Origin: Psychrobacter pygoscelis
Lineage (GTDB): Bacteria; Pseudomonadota; Gammaproteobacteria; Pseudomonadales; Moraxellaceae
Length of the DNA stretch: 64,000 nucleotides
Reading direction: 5' to 3'
NCBI RefSeq assembly: GCF_004335015.1
Contig: NZ_RQRU01000007.1
Coordinates: 6,352 to 70,351, forward strand
The translations under genes and the position numbers were made by a program. The notes beneath the pieces were generated by a model that worked only from the letters and a program-made list of their open reading frames with translations, made no database searches and was not told the origin of the DNA. This document shows, in pieces, positions 1 through 9,735 of the stretch. The stretch's first letter is position 1. Each line of letters opens with the position of its first letter.

Positions 1-8
1 ATCGGCCC
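1..8 (-). tRNA. 5' end of a second tRNA-Lys gene, cut by the window edge
   Basis: The first eight bases equal the 5' acceptor end of the tRNA-Lys at 373-448, and the following 134 bases match the sequence upstream of that gene with one mismatch. I infer that another tRNA-Lys copy lies just to the left of the window. Only eight bases of the gene are visible, so its identity rests on the shared flank. Confidence 0.6.
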
Positions 9-207
9 TGAGAAGCGTTAAAAAATTGCATGCAATTTTAGCTTCGCAAGAGAAAACCTTTAAATAGGTTTTCTTAAAATCTTGTACCTAACCGATGTAT
101 CTGATGAAGTACAAGTGACATTTCCTTAAAAGGAAATCTCTATAACTCTGACAACATTATATCAATTATCAAAGCTATCATCTTGTTAAGTGAAGCAAAT
201 ATTGTCT
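9..207 (-). other. Long hairpin-rich leader of the left tRNA-Lys copy
   Basis: This stretch lies between the promoter at 226-253 and the tRNA 5' end and holds no gene. Bases 1-142 repeat 441-582 with one difference (131 versus 571). It contains several inverted repeats: an 18-base palindrome centred on TTGCATGCAA near 22-40, a stem GAAAACCT/AGGTTTTC at 52-73, CTTGTAC/GTACAAG at about 81-115, and ATTTCCTT/AAGGAAAT at about 119-136. Bases 143-207 have no counterpart in the second copy. Confidence 0.6.
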
Positions 208-225
208 CCCCTTAACGTGGAGCAT

Positions 226-253
226 ATTATACGCGCCATAAATAATAATGCAA
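226..253 (-). promoter_or_regulatory. Promoter of the left tRNA-Lys copy
   Basis: Read on the minus strand there is TTGCAT (248-253), a 16-base spacer and a perfect TATAAT (226-231). The same arrangement with the same spacer stands before the second copy at 660-687. It would start a transcript about 210 bases before the tRNA. Confidence 0.65.
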
Positions 254-330
254 GTAAGATAAGCGGCTGAATACTAAATTAATTAGTGAAACCACAATTA
301 CTTCTTAAAAATAACCATAAAGGCTAAAGA

Positions 331-366
331 AAAACCCCACTAAATCAATTTGACTTAGTGGGGTTT
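331..366 (-). terminator. Rho-independent terminator of tRNA-Lys
   Basis: On the minus strand a stem of about 12 pairs (AACCCCACTAAG-type arms around a short AT-rich loop) is followed by a T run, just downstream of the tRNA 3' end at 373. This fits termination of the tRNA transcript. Confidence 0.8.
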
Positions 367-372
367 AGAATT

Positions 373-448
373 TGGTGGGCCGACCGCGACTCGAACGCGG
401 GACCAATTGATTAAAAGTCAACTGCTCTACCAACTGAGCTATCGGCCC
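373..448 (-). tRNA. tRNA-Lys (anticodon UUU)
   Basis: The reverse complement folds as a 76-base tRNA. It begins GGGCCGATAGCTCAGTTGG, has the anticodon loop CTTTTAA with anticodon TTT, a T-loop GTTCGAGTC, and an encoded CCA end. It decodes AAA and AAG. It has its own promoter (660-687) with an unusually long leader, and a terminator (331-366). It lies downstream of macB in the same direction but is separately promoted. Confidence 0.97.
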
Positions 449-659
449 TGAGAAGCGTTAAAAAATTGCATGCAATTTTAGCTTCGCAAGAGAAAACCTT
501 TAAATAGGTTTTCTTAAAATCTTGTACCTAACCGATGTATCTGATGAAGTACAAGTGACATTTCCTTAAAGGGAAATCTCTAAACTTTAATTAAAGTATT
601 GTCTCAAATTAAAGCTTTAAGTCGCTAAAGATTTGCTGAACCCCTTAACGTGAGAGCAC
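449..659 (-). other. Long hairpin-rich leader of tRNA-Lys (second copy)
   Basis: About 205 bases separate the promoter from the tRNA 5' end, and no gene is seen. Bases 441-582 duplicate 1-142, hairpins included. Bases 583-640 are unrelated to the equivalent part of the first leader, and similarity resumes at the promoter (CCCCTTAACGTG block from 641). The hairpin next to the tRNA (GAAGC...GCTTC around the TTGCATGCAA palindrome, about 453-485) could be an RNase processing site. That last point is inference. Confidence 0.6.
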
Positions 660-687
660 ATTATACGCATAAAAAATAATAATGCAA
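660..687 (-). promoter_or_regulatory. Promoter of tRNA-Lys
   Basis: On the minus strand TTGCAT (682-687), a 16-base spacer and TATAAT (660-665), followed by GTGCTC. It matches the promoter of the other copy at 226-253. Confidence 0.7.
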
Positions 688-751
688 CCCTCAATGCTAA
701 ATTTATATATTTTTTCATAGCGATGTATCAAAAGTCTTGTCAAAATGGCGG

Positions 752-2824
752 TTAATCACGCGATAAAGCGTCGACAGGGTCGAGCCTAGCAGCATTGCGC
801 GCTGGCAAGAAGCCAAAAATAATCCCAATAAAGGTGGAGCAAACAAAAGCAGCAACAATAGAGGCCGGAGAATAGAGTACTTTAAAATTCTCCGAATTAA
901 GGCTATTGATACCCTCACCAATAATAAAGGCCAGTAGGACGCCAAGTCCACCGCCTAAAATACAGACCAGTATGGCCTCAATTAAAAACTGCTGCATAAT
1001 GTCACTTTGCCTAGCGCCAACCGCCATGCGTACGCCAATCTCATTGGTTCGCTCAGTGACTGAGACGAGCATGATATTCATAACGCCAATCCCGCCGACG
1101 ATTAAGGAGATAATCGCTATAGAGGAGACCAGCAGGGTCATGGTCGCCGTGGTGGATTCAATCGTCTTACGAATAGAGTCTGAGTTAAAGATACGGAAGT
1201 CATCGGTACCATGGCGACTCTCTATCAATTTAGAGATAGCAGACTCTGCTGCTGTCGAGGATATATTATCGTCAATTAAGGCAACAAAGCGATCAATATT
1301 GGCACTGCCTTTGATGCGCGACATCATCGTAGTGTAGGGCATATATAGGGTGGGAGCATCGCTCGTCATAGCGAAGCTGTCTTTATTTGGCGCTAGCACA
1401 CCAATGACTCTACCGGGAACTTTGCCAATAAGAACCACCTCGCCGATAGGATTGGGGTTGTCCGCAAAAAAGGTCTGGCGTGCATTGTCATCGATAATAA
1501 TATCTTGGGTGCGGCGGCTGATACTTTGCTCATCAAAGCCTTGACCAAGTGCCAGCGTCTCACCTGTAACCTGAAGGTAGTCTTTACCCACACCGCTAAC
1601 ACTAGCGGACTCTTGGACGTTACGATAGCGAACTTTGGTATTGGTATCGAGCTGCGGGCTGACGCTGACAATGTAAGGTTGGTCAGCGACGGCTTGGGCA
1701 TCCTCGGGTGTGAGATTGTCATCGTTATAGCTGCGACGCGGGTCGCCCCACGGATAGCCACCTATGACGGTAATCGTATTGGTACCTAGTGAGCTGATGC
1801 TAGATAGTATCTGTTGCTGTGAGCCTTTGCCTAGACCGACAACCGCAACTACTGAGGCAATACCGATGATAATACCCAGCATGGTAAGTAGGGTGCGCAT
1901 CTTATGGGCGCGCATGGCCAAAAGCGACATCTTAAAAGCTTCGATTAACCGGTCAAAAAAGGCACTGACATGGCCTTTTCTATGGGCGCTCAAGATGTTA
2001 GGCGGTAGCGTGGGCGGTACTTCTGAACCCTCACTTGTCTTGACTGAATTGTAATAATCGGCAATGATACGGCCGTCTTTAAGCTCAATGACACGCTCAG
2101 CTTGCTCGGCAATGCTAGGGTCATGGGTGACCATAATGATAGTATGCCCTTGAGCATTAAGGTCTTTTAGGATTTGCATGACGTCATCACCGGACTTACT
2201 ATCGAGCGCGCCCGTCGGCTCATCAGCCAAAATAACATCGCCGCCATTCATTAGCGCTCGTGCTATAGAGACGCGCTGCTGCTGTCCTCCGGAAAGCTGA
2301 CTGGGCCTATTGTCCACCTTGTCTGCAAGGCCTAAGTCGCTGAGTAGTTTCTCGGCTCGCGTGCTGCGTGCTGCATTATCCATCCCCGCATAGACTGCTG
2401 GTACAGCGACGTTGTCTCGAGCGCTAATATCGCCAAGCAAATGATAACGCTGAAAGATAAAGCCGAAATGCTCACGGCGCAGCTTGGCAAGCTCATCTGC
2501 GTCCAAGCGCTTGACGGGTTGTCCATAGATAAGATACTGCCCCGCGTTGGCTTTGTCCAAGCAGCCTAAAATATTCATTAACGTGGACTTACCCGAGCCT
2601 GATTGACCGATGATAGCCACCATCTCGCCTTGATAAATGGTTAGATCAATACCGTGTAAGACTCGAATCGTCTGCTCACCAGCAGGGAACTCTTTGATAA
2701 TGCCCGTCAATTGCATGATAGGCTGAGCCGAGCTTGTCTTTACTCGCAGCTCAGGCTTGCCGCTTTCATGAAGCGAGAGGGTCATTTTCGACTGTGTGGT
2801 GACTGGCGATGCAATGCTGGTCAT
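752..2824 (-). CDS. macB: MacB macrolide-type efflux ABC transporter, ATPase-permease fusion
   Basis: This is the inner-membrane ABC subunit that works with MacA and a TolC-type outer-membrane channel to export substrates from the periplasm. The N-terminal ATPase shows a Walker A (GQSGSGKST, about 73-81), signature LSGGQ (177-181) and Walker B VILADEP (197-203). A first membrane helix lies near 312-331, followed by a periplasmic MacB domain and three C-terminal helices of the FtsX type from about 565. At 690 residues it is slightly longer than usual (about 650), because of roughly 35 extra N-terminal residues; Met14 is an alternative start. It follows macA by 90 bases and is very probably co-transcribed. 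The actual substrate cannot be read from sequence. Confidence 0.93.
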   Translation of the reverse strand: MTSIASPVTTQSKMTLSLHESGKPELRVKTSSAQPIMQLTGIIKEFPAGEQTIRVLHGIDLTIYQGEMVAIIGQSGSGKSTLMNILGCLDKANAGQYLIYGQPVKRLDADELAKLRREHFGFIFQRYHLLGDISARDNVAVPAVYAGMDNAARSTRAEKLLSDLGLADKVDNRPSQLSGGQQQRVSIARALMNGGDVILADEPTGALDSKSGDDVMQILKDLNAQGHTIIMVTHDPSIAEQAERVIELKDGRIIADYYNSVKTSEGSEVPPTLPPNILSAHRKGHVSAFFDRLIEAFKMSLLAMRAHKMRTLLTMLGIIIGIASVVAVVGLGKGSQQQILSSISSLGTNTITVIGGYPWGDPRRSYNDDNLTPEDAQAVADQPYIVSVSPQLDTNTKVRYRNVQESASVSGVGKDYLQVTGETLALGQGFDEQSISRRTQDIIIDDNARQTFFADNPNPIGEVVLIGKVPGRVIGVLAPNKDSFAMTSDAPTLYMPYTTMMSRIKGSANIDRFVALIDDNISSTAAESAISKLIESRHGTDDFRIFNSDSIRKTIESTTATMTLLVSSIAIISLIVGGIGVMNIMLVSVTERTNEIGVRMAVGARQSDIMQQFLIEAILVCILGGGLGVLLAFIIGEGINSLNSENFKVLYSPASIVAAFVCSTFIGIIFGFLPARNAARLDPVDALSRD

Positions 2825-2914
2825 AGAAATCTCTTAATAAGGGTCTTAGAGCAACTCAATTTAATTATGGGGATAACGCTTTTGATATTCATCCGTCAGT
2901 TTTGGTCACTATCC

Positions 2915-4318
2915 TTATGAAGGTTCACCGTGGCGGCCCTCACCACTAGTGCTTTCTTCGCCAAGAATAACTACCTCACCGGCTTGCAAACCACTTAATA
3001 TCTGAACATTTACGCGGTTGTCGATACCGACTTTGACGGCTCTTTCTTCAACGCTACCGTCTGCTTTTAATACTCGAACATAGCGGTTTTGGCTATTGAT
3101 TGCGGCGCTATTTGCCGCATTGTTATTGCTAGTGTTGTTAACGGTTTTATTATTAGTAGTCTTCTGATCAAGATTCTTATTGGCAGTAGCTTGGCTTGAA
3201 GCCGGACTCATCGCTCCAGATTGAACGGCAGCGGACGGGACTAGCAATACGCCCTTGGCTTGGTCTATGACAATAAACACCTGCGCGGTCATATCAATGC
3301 GAAAGCGTTTGTCCGGATTCGGCACTTCGATATAGCCGACGTAATAGATAGCCGAGTCTGTGGAGCTGGTTGTGCTGATTTTCTCTGGGGCAGGCTCAAT
3401 GGCAGTCAGTACGGCATCGTACTTCTGGTCGGGATTACCAATAGTGTTAAAATATACGGGCATTCCTGCTCGAACATTAATGATATCCGCCTCTGAGATT
3501 TGTGCATTGATGCGCACAGTAGAGAGGTCAGCGATGGTGACGATGGTCGGGGCAGATTGATTGGAATTGACGGTAGCGCCCTGCTCGGTAGTGACCGAGA
3601 CTATCGTACCATCTATAGGCGCACGAATCGTGGTGTAGCCAAGATTTTCAGCGGCAGTATTTAGGTCTGTTTGCGACTTTTGCAGCGCGGCTTGCTCGCG
3701 GGTAATGTTTGATTGCGCAGTAATAAGAGCAGCCTTGGCATTGTCAATCGCGGCTTGGGCATTGATAACGTCAGCCTCAGCGGACTCAACTTTGGTCGCC
3801 GCAGAGTCGTACTCTTGCTGAGAGATGGCATCAATAGCAATAAGAGGCTTTAAACGTGCAAAGTCATTGCGCGCTTGTTTTAATGCCACTTGCCGGCGAG
3901 CAAGATCTGCATAGGCGCTATTAAGACTGGCTTGACGACTGCCAAATTCGGCTTTGGCACTTTGTAGCGCCGCCTCACTTTGAGCAAGAGAGGCCTGTTG
4001 ATTGCTTAGATTATTCTTTTGCGTGACTTGGTCAATCTGAGCGATCAAATCGCCTTTTTTAACCTCATCACCCACACCGACAAATAATTTGGTCACTTCT
4101 CCTGAGACCTGAGCGCCGACATCGACGGTGTTTAGCGCCTTAACTTTGCCAGAAGCCATAACATTGTTTTCAATATCACCGATAGTGGCTGTCGCAGTAA
4201 TATAATTTGGCGCTTCTTCTTTTGGCTTAAACTTACTGTAAGCCAGTGCTGCCAATGCCACAAGAATTAAGGTAATAAGCGCCCATTTTATAGCAGATTT
4301 TTTGCTCAGTTTGCGCAT
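2915..4318 (-). CDS. macA: MacA periplasmic membrane-fusion protein
   Basis: This HlyD-family adaptor links MacB to an outer-membrane channel. A single N-terminal membrane anchor (about residues 12-28) is followed by a biotinyl-lipoyl-like half (DVGAQVSGEV), a long coiled-coil hairpin rich in Ala, Gln and Asn (about 95-225), the second lipoyl half (TIRAPIDGTIVS) and a beta-barrel region. Residues about 362-411 form an Asn/Ser/Thr-rich low-complexity linker within the C-terminal domain, which makes the protein longer than the usual 370-400. The gene is first in the macAB operon. Confidence 0.92.
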   Translation of the reverse strand: MRKLSKKSAIKWALITLILVALAALAYSKFKPKEEAPNYITATATIGDIENNVMASGKVKALNTVDVGAQVSGEVTKLFVGVGDEVKKGDLIAQIDQVTQKNNLSNQQASLAQSEAALQSAKAEFGSRQASLNSAYADLARRQVALKQARNDFARLKPLIAIDAISQQEYDSAATKVESAEADVINAQAAIDNAKAALITAQSNITREQAALQKSQTDLNTAAENLGYTTIRAPIDGTIVSVTTEQGATVNSNQSAPTIVTIADLSTVRINAQISEADIINVRAGMPVYFNTIGNPDQKYDAVLTAIEPAPEKISTTSSTDSAIYYVGYIEVPNPDKRFRIDMTAQVFIVIDQAKGVLLVPSAAVQSGAMSPASSQATANKNLDQKTTNNKTVNNTSNNNAANSAAINSQNRYVRVLKADGSVEERAVKVGIDNRVNVQILSGLQAGEVVILGEESTSGEGRHGEPS

Positions 4319-4687
4319 GATGTCAATCCAATCACTAATAGCTCAAAATTTAGATATAGTAAAGGCTTACTGTTAAAAAGGGAATGGTATTTAATTTGCG
4401 AAAGGTTAAGGAATTAAATCTACAAGTAGTCGGCGAGAAACAATAGTGCTATGTCTCATTTTGTCAGACCCTATCAAGCTATTCAAAAGAAAGACGCATT
4501 ACTAAATAGTATAGTCAGGAAAACAAAACATGATAAAAAATTCGTAATTCATAAGGAGTTGTAAGGAGGAGATTATAAGGGGAGGTAAATAGGAGGGTGA
4601 GCTAGAGAGTTGGTAACAAAGTATATAAATTTAAGAGGTTTTTGCAGAAGCTTTATCAATTAGTAGAAATTTTAGCTGATAATGACT
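4319..4687. other. Gene-free spacer with purine-rich tract between holA and macA
   Basis: No gene is visible here. It should hold the macA promoter, though I see no convincing one. The plus strand of 4551-4605 is a purine-rich tract with five Shine-Dalgarno-like blocks (AAGGAG at 4553, AAGGAGG at 4563, AAGGGGAGG at 4577, AGGAGG at 4591) but no reading frame behind them. Confidence 0.5.
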
Positions 4688-5743
4688 TTAGGTTGTCGCA
4701 AATAGCCGCTTGCCTGCCAGTATTAAAGCCGCTTGAAGTAATAACTCCCAAGCAGGCTGACGAATGACACCTTTAATGGCTTGGTCACAGCGGTAAAGGA
4801 GGTCAGGCCACTGCGCCACCTCAGCTGGGCTTTGCCGGCGGCAAGCAGCTTGATACATTGACTGTTTGCTACGCCAAATACCAATAGCGTTCGGATCTTG
4901 ACCATCCATTAACTGAGCGACAAGGCGCATGTCTTTAGAGATGGTCCACAGCACTAGTGGTGTTGGCTCGTCGGTAGCGCGGAGCTGATCGATAATCTTG
5001 ACCACTTGGCTGCTATTACCCGCTAGCATAGCATCGGATAAATCAAAGACACTAAACTGTGCGTTACTGACTAAAGCGGCCTGTAGGTCATCAATATCAA
5101 GAGATACGACGCCTGATTGGGCTAAGGTAGGGGCAAAAAGGTAAGACAGTCGCCAAAGAGTCTGATAGGCGCTCAAAAGATGATGCTCAGTATGAGACAT
5201 TAACAGTTGCCAAGCATCAGTAGTCAATTGTAAACCAAACTGCTGAGCGCGCACTTGCAGTATCTGCTGACGCTGCTGCTCTTGGTATAGATTGCAGTCG
5301 ATGACATGACCAAGCGTAGCAAATAGGCTGAACCATTTGGCCTTTTGTGCGCGTTTATCCAGCTTAGAGGTCAGCCACAATACACTATTATTATTGTTAC
5401 CAGATTGAGCCTCTTGCGCAAAGCGCTCAAGCTCTGTAGAAATGCTCTTATCAGGTTTGTGGTTACCGGTCACGATAACCGCGGTGGCATCATCGAACAA
5501 GGACAAACTACCAAGCTCGCTGAGCACCTCTTGCCAAGTCTTGACGGAGGCCAAATCTACCCTAGTAATCGAATAATTTTGCTGCTGCCAGATAGCTCTC
5601 AACGCATCCAGCAGCCACTGGTTCAGCAGTGGCTCATCCCCATGGGCAAGCCACAGACCAGCGACTGAAATATCCGAGTGACCAGACTGGCTTTGTAGGC
5701 TGTTTTGGAGTTTCGGATAAGCATTTAAAAAGCTATCTTGCAT
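4688..5743 (-). CDS. holA: DNA polymerase III delta subunit
   Basis: Delta is the clamp-loader subunit that opens the beta sliding clamp during replication. At 351 residues it has the family length, and the sequence has HolA features, such as the N-terminal LWLAHGDEPLL segment (where other AAA+ proteins have a Walker A) and the central helical region with FDLSDAMLAGN. The gene is last in leuS-lptE-holA, a conserved gammaproteobacterial order, and starts 3 bases after lptE. Confidence 0.92.
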   Translation of the reverse strand: MQDSFLNAYPKLQNSLQSQSGHSDISVAGLWLAHGDEPLLNQWLLDALRAIWQQQNYSITRVDLASVKTWQEVLSELGSLSLFDDATAVIVTGNHKPDKSISTELERFAQEAQSGNNNNSVLWLTSKLDKRAQKAKWFSLFATLGHVIDCNLYQEQQRQQILQVRAQQFGLQLTTDAWQLLMSHTEHHLLSAYQTLWRLSYLFAPTLAQSGVVSLDIDDLQAALVSNAQFSVFDLSDAMLAGNSSQVVKIIDQLRATDEPTPLVLWTISKDMRLVAQLMDGQDPNAIGIWRSKQSMYQAACRRQSPAEVAQWPDLLYRCDQAIKGVIRQPAWELLLQAALILAGKRLFATT

Positions 5744-5746
5744 AAG

Positions 5747-6391
5747 CTACTTAGATGCCGAATTAGGGTTAGGCGCTACTTTTGGTAGGCTTAAGGCCAC
5801 GTATTGGTCTGTAATGCGCCGAGCCAAGCTCTCATAGAGCCAGTCTCTTATCTGCGCGCCTTGTTGGTCTTCAGTACTGACCGAAGCGGCATTGTACTGA
5901 TAGCTGCGCTCAACTTGGATGGGGTTGGTCACTTCAGTAAGTTTGCCATCTTGGCGAATCCGGTAGGTAACATCCGCGCTAATAACTTGACGAATCTCGG
6001 TCAAGACGCCGACCAGCTGGTACTTTTTAAAGCTTACGTTGCTAACTTTAATCGCGGCATTGTATTGACCGGCAGATAGGTTGTCACCTTGACCACTCTC
6101 TATCATCGATAGGGCATCGACGACATTGACACCGACTGCCTCCAGACGCTCCACTAATGGGCGCTTGAGTAAAAAGGTAGTGCGGTCCTCATCGATCATC
6201 AGTACCGTATCGCGATGCGCTAACTGCATGGGCGTATCATAGCCGCGCAGATGAAAGCCACAACCAGTCAGCGCTGTCCCGAGTAAAGGAGCGCTAACAA
6301 GTATCGCTAGCAGTGCTCGCTTGCTAAGCGGCAGTCTGTTCAGCGCTGTCTTATTTAACGATAGGGATGATGGACAAAGAAAGTTGCGCAT
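5747..6391 (-). CDS. lptE: LPS-assembly lipoprotein LptE
   Basis: LptE plugs the LptD barrel and helps insert lipopolysaccharide into the outer membrane. The protein has a 43-residue signal region ending in the lipobox LTGC, giving a lipidated Cys44, then GFHLRGYDTP, typical of the family. The start ATG shares one base with the stop of leuS (TAATG), so translation is probably coupled. Its 214 residues are slightly above the family average because of the long n-region before the hydrophobic core. Confidence 0.93.
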   Translation of the reverse strand: MRNFLCPSSLSLNKTALNRLPLSKRALLAILVSAPLLGTALTGCGFHLRGYDTPMQLAHRDTVLMIDEDRTTFLLKRPLVERLEAVGVNVVDALSMIESGQGDNLSAGQYNAAIKVSNVSFKKYQLVGVLTEIRQVISADVTYRIRQDGKLTEVTNPIQVERSYQYNAASVSTEDQQGAQIRDWLYESLARRITDQYVALSLPKVAPNPNSASK

Positions 6392-9105
6392 TAGCCAGCC
6401 ACCACAATATTGACAAGTTTATTGGGCACGACGATCTCTTTTTTGATTTCGCCCGTGAGGAATTTTGCCACGCTCTCAATCTGCTTGGCCTGAGCCTTGA
6501 TATCATCGCTGCTAGTACCCGGGGCAACTTCCATCTTACCGCGTACCTTACCATTGACCTGTACCACCATGGTAATGCTGTCTTGAACCAAGGCAGACTC
6601 ATCAACTGTAGGGTAGCTAAGTGTTGCCGTATCGTAGCCCAACTGCTCAAGCAGCTGCTCAGAGATATGCGGGGCATAGGCTGATAGCATAATGAGTAAA
6701 TTCACTAGGGCTTCGGTCTGTACCGCTAGCCCCTGCTGGCTATCAGATTCTTTATTGGGATCGAAGCTGCCCAACTCATTACCTAGCTCCATAAGACTGG
6801 AGACGGGGGTATTAAGAGCCAAGCGCTCGCCTAAATCGTTATCAATCTTGCTAATGGTCTCGTGAGTCTTACGGCGCAAGCCCTTAGCCGCTTTACTTAG
6901 CTTACTGCCATCGATGGTGCTAATGACGTCGTTTGCCACTAGTCCTTGACCTTGTAGTACTTGCAGATGCTCTTGAGTGATGCGCCAGACTTTTTTGAGG
7001 AAGTTGAACGGTCCCTTTAGCGCGTCGTCAGACCACTCTAAAGTCTGCTCTGCTGGCGCGGTAAATAGCGTATAAAGACGAACGGTATCCGCACCATATT
7101 GGTTGATAGTAAGCTGCGGGTCAACGCCGTTATTCTTTGACTTAGACATCTTCTCGATTTTACCAATCCTTACTGGCTTGCCGTCGGCCTTAAGCGTGGC
7201 GTTAATAGGCTGACCACGATCGTCAAATTCGATATCGACGTCGTGTGGGAAATAGTAGGTGGTACTGCCGTCTGCGTTTTCACGTAAGAAAGTACCAGCA
7301 AGTACCATGCCTTGGGTCATTAGCTTAGCAAACGGCTCATCCCCAGAGACCAAGCCCTCATCACGCATAAGCTTATGGAAGAAGCGCGCATAAAGCAGAT
7401 GCATGACCGCATGCTCAACACCGCCCACGTACTGGTCTACGGGCAGCCATTTATTGGCCGCTGCTTTATTGACCATATCATCGGTATCGTTCGGACTGGC
7501 AAAGCGCGCGTAGTACCAGCTAGACTCTACAAAGGTGTCAAAGGTATCCGTCTCACGCTCGGCATCGCTACCGCATTTTGGACACGTTGTATTAACAAAT
7601 TCCGAGATGTTTTTAAGTGGATTACCACGGCCATCAGGGACGACATCGGTGGGCAGCTTCACAGGCAAGTCAGCCTCATCGACTGGCACAGTACCGCAGT
7701 GTTCACAGTTGATCATAGGGATAGGACAGCCCCAATAACGCTGGCGCGAAACGCCCCAATCACGAAGGCGGAATTGAATTTTTTTGGACCCTAGACCTTG
7801 CGGCTCAAGTCTAGCTAGCATCGCTTCAAAGGCTTGGTCAAAGTCCATACCGTCAAACTCACCAGAGTTTACTAGCGTATTACGCTCGGTATAAGCACCG
7901 ACTTTACCAGCTTCGCTAGTGTCTGCCTCATCTGAGTTATTAATGCTATCAAAGTAGCCTTCTGGGATATTAATAACTTGCTTGATTGGTAGGTCGTATT
8001 TGGTCGCAAACTCAAAGTCGCGCTCATCATGGGCAGGGACAGCCATAACCGCACCAGAGCCATAGCTCATCAATACGTAGTTAGCGACCCATACCGCAAT
8101 CTTCTCGCCGGTCAAAGGATGGGTCACGGTCAGGCCAGTATCCATCCCTTTTTTCTCAGCCTTGGCAATATCTGCTTCGGCCACAGACCCTTGTTTGCAT
8201 TCATTACAGAACTGGGCAATAGCTTCATTGCGCTCTGCGGCATACTGAGCAAGTGGATGCTCAGCGGCAACGGCAACGTACGTCACCCCCATCAAAGTAT
8301 CAGGTCGAGTGGTAAAGACGTCTAAGGTGTTGGTCTCACCCTCTAAATCATAGGGAAAGTGCACTTCCATACCAGCACTACGACCAATCCAGTTGCGCTG
8401 CATGGTGATGACTTCTGGTGACCACTTGCCCTCCAATTGGTCAAGATCATTCAGTAGCTCGTCAGCGTAGCTGGTGATATTGAAGTAGTACATGGGGATA
8501 TCGCGCTTCTCAACAAGCGCGCCACTACGCCAGCCTCTACCATCGATGACTTGCTCATTGGCGAGTACTGTGTTGTCCACTGGGTCCCAGTTGACGGTGG
8601 CAAGCTTTTTGTACACGAGGCCCTTTTTGTACAACTGCAAAAATAACCACTGCTCCCAGCGATAATACTCAGGGGTACAAGTGGCAAATTCACGCGACCA
8701 ATCGATGGATAAGCCGAGTAGCTTAAGCTGCGCACGCATATTATCGATATTGGCAAACGTCCATTCAGCAGGGGGTGTTTGGTTGGCAATCGCGGCATTC
8801 TCAGCGGGCAAGCCAAAAGCATCCCAGCCCATAGGCTGCATGACTTCATAACCTTTGAGTCGATAGTAGCGGCTTAAGACATCTGATATCGTATAGTTGC
8901 GCACATGGCCCATGTGCAGCTTGCCGCTAGGATAAGGGAACATCGATAGCATATAGCGCGTGGGTTTGTCAGTCTTGTCATTGCTGACTTCGTAGCGAGC
9001 TTCAGCGTCCCACTTAGCTTGCTGAGCGCTCTCAATAGCTTGGGGGTTGTACTGCTTAGAATTGGTTTGTTTTGGTTGGTGATTGCTAGATGTTGCGTTG
9101 CTCAT
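6391..9105 (-). CDS. leuS: Leucyl-tRNA synthetase
   Basis: This class I synthetase charges tRNA-Leu. The HIGH signature appears as HMGH (64-67) after PYPSGKL, and KMSKS is at 652-656. The CP1 editing domain lies between, with the TTRPDT stretch near residues 265-271. A C-terminal anticodon-binding and tRNA-binding part ends with [12 protein letters not shown]. The length of 904 is close to normal (about 860-880), with about 25 polar extra residues at the N-terminus. It is the first gene of the leuS-lptE-holA operon. Confidence 0.97.
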   Translation of the reverse strand: MSNATSSNHQPKQTNSKQYNPQAIESAQQAKWDAEARYEVSNDKTDKPTRYMLSMFPYPSGKLHMGHVRNYTISDVLSRYYRLKGYEVMQPMGWDAFGLPAENAAIANQTPPAEWTFANIDNMRAQLKLLGLSIDWSREFATCTPEYYRWEQWLFLQLYKKGLVYKKLATVNWDPVDNTVLANEQVIDGRGWRSGALVEKRDIPMYYFNITSYADELLNDLDQLEGKWSPEVITMQRNWIGRSAGMEVHFPYDLEGETNTLDVFTTRPDTLMGVTYVAVAAEHPLAQYAAERNEAIAQFCNECKQGSVAEADIAKAEKKGMDTGLTVTHPLTGEKIAVWVANYVLMSYGSGAVMAVPAHDERDFEFATKYDLPIKQVINIPEGYFDSINNSDEADTSEAGKVGAYTERNTLVNSGEFDGMDFDQAFEAMLARLEPQGLGSKKIQFRLRDWGVSRQRYWGCPIPMINCEHCGTVPVDEADLPVKLPTDVVPDGRGNPLKNISEFVNTTCPKCGSDAERETDTFDTFVESSWYYARFASPNDTDDMVNKAAANKWLPVDQYVGGVEHAVMHLLYARFFHKLMRDEGLVSGDEPFAKLMTQGMVLAGTFLRENADGSTTYYFPHDVDIEFDDRGQPINATLKADGKPVRIGKIEKMSKSKNNGVDPQLTINQYGADTVRLYTLFTAPAEQTLEWSDDALKGPFNFLKKVWRITQEHLQVLQGQGLVANDVISTIDGSKLSKAAKGLRRKTHETISKIDNDLGERLALNTPVSSLMELGNELGSFDPNKESDSQQGLAVQTEALVNLLIMLSAYAPHISEQLLEQLGYDTATLSYPTVDESALVQDSITMVVQVNGKVRGKMEVAPGTSSDDIKAQAKQIESVAKFLTGEIKKEIVVPNKLVNIVVAG

Positions 9106-9290
9106 ATTTGGCTCGAAATTAGAAATTTATAGGGGTAATAGGTAATTAAATTAGATACGCTAGGATAGCGTAAATTGGGATAAATTGCGATGGGGCAAGG
9201 GAGGGAATATAATACAAACCCTGCAGGCAAGCAGTGAAAGATTGTCCCAAATTTATACTTTTCAATCATTTTATTATTTTAGGAGTCTTA

Positions 9291-9662
9291 ATGACCATCA
9301 CCATTTACGGTATCAAATCTTGTAATAGTATGAAGAAGGCATTTAGCAAGCTTGATGAGCTTGGTGTCAGCTATGAATTTCATGACTATAAAAAGCAAGG
9401 TATAGACAATGATAGCGTTCAGCGATGGGTCGACTCGCTAGGTATAAACAAGGTGCTCAATAAGCGCGGTACTACTTGGCGAAAGCTCAGCGATGCGCAA
9501 AAAGCAGCAGCCGATAGCGATGAGTCGGTAGCAATTGAGCTGTTATTAGCAAATACCAGCATGATAAAAAGGCCGATTATAGACGGTGAAATTAAAGGCG
9601 AGCCAGTACTGTTGTGTGGTTATGATGAGGCAGAATTTGATGCGAATTTCGCGCCGCTATAA
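9291..9662 (+). CDS. YffB/Spx-type ArsC-family thioredoxin-fold protein
   Basis: This small protein resembles E. coli YffB, an ArsC-like fold whose physiological role is not firmly known. Visible marks are IYGIKSCNSMKKA with a single Cys11, the middle motif NKRGTTWRKL and the C-terminal KRPII. I chose the ATG at 9291 because AGGAG stands 5-9 bases before it; the open frame reaches back to 9234 but without a ribosome site. The product is 123 residues, the family length. It diverges from leuS. Confidence 0.85.
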   Translation: MTITIYGIKSCNSMKKAFSKLDELGVSYEFHDYKKQGIDNDSVQRWVDSLGINKVLNKRGTTWRKLSDAQKAAADSDESVAIELLLANTSMIKRPIIDGEIKGEPVLLCGYDEAEFDANFAPL

Positions 9663-9707
9663 AAGCTATGTCTATCACGCTATAAGCATCAGCGCTCTGA
9701 TCAAAAG

Positions 9708-9735
9708 CCTGAGCTTAAATTAGTCTAAGCTCAGG
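9708..9735 (-). terminator. Hairpin terminator between convergent genes
   Basis: A perfect 10-bp stem (CCTGAGCTTA/TAAGCTCAGG) with an 8-base loop. On the minus strand it is followed by CTTTTG, and the stop codon of the small gene at 9715 sits inside it. It probably ends that gene and may also stop transcripts from yffB. Confidence 0.6.

Noticed and set aside
906..2054. Several plus-strand open frames opposite macB.
   Set aside because: They lie antisense to a well-supported gene and have no family resemblance.
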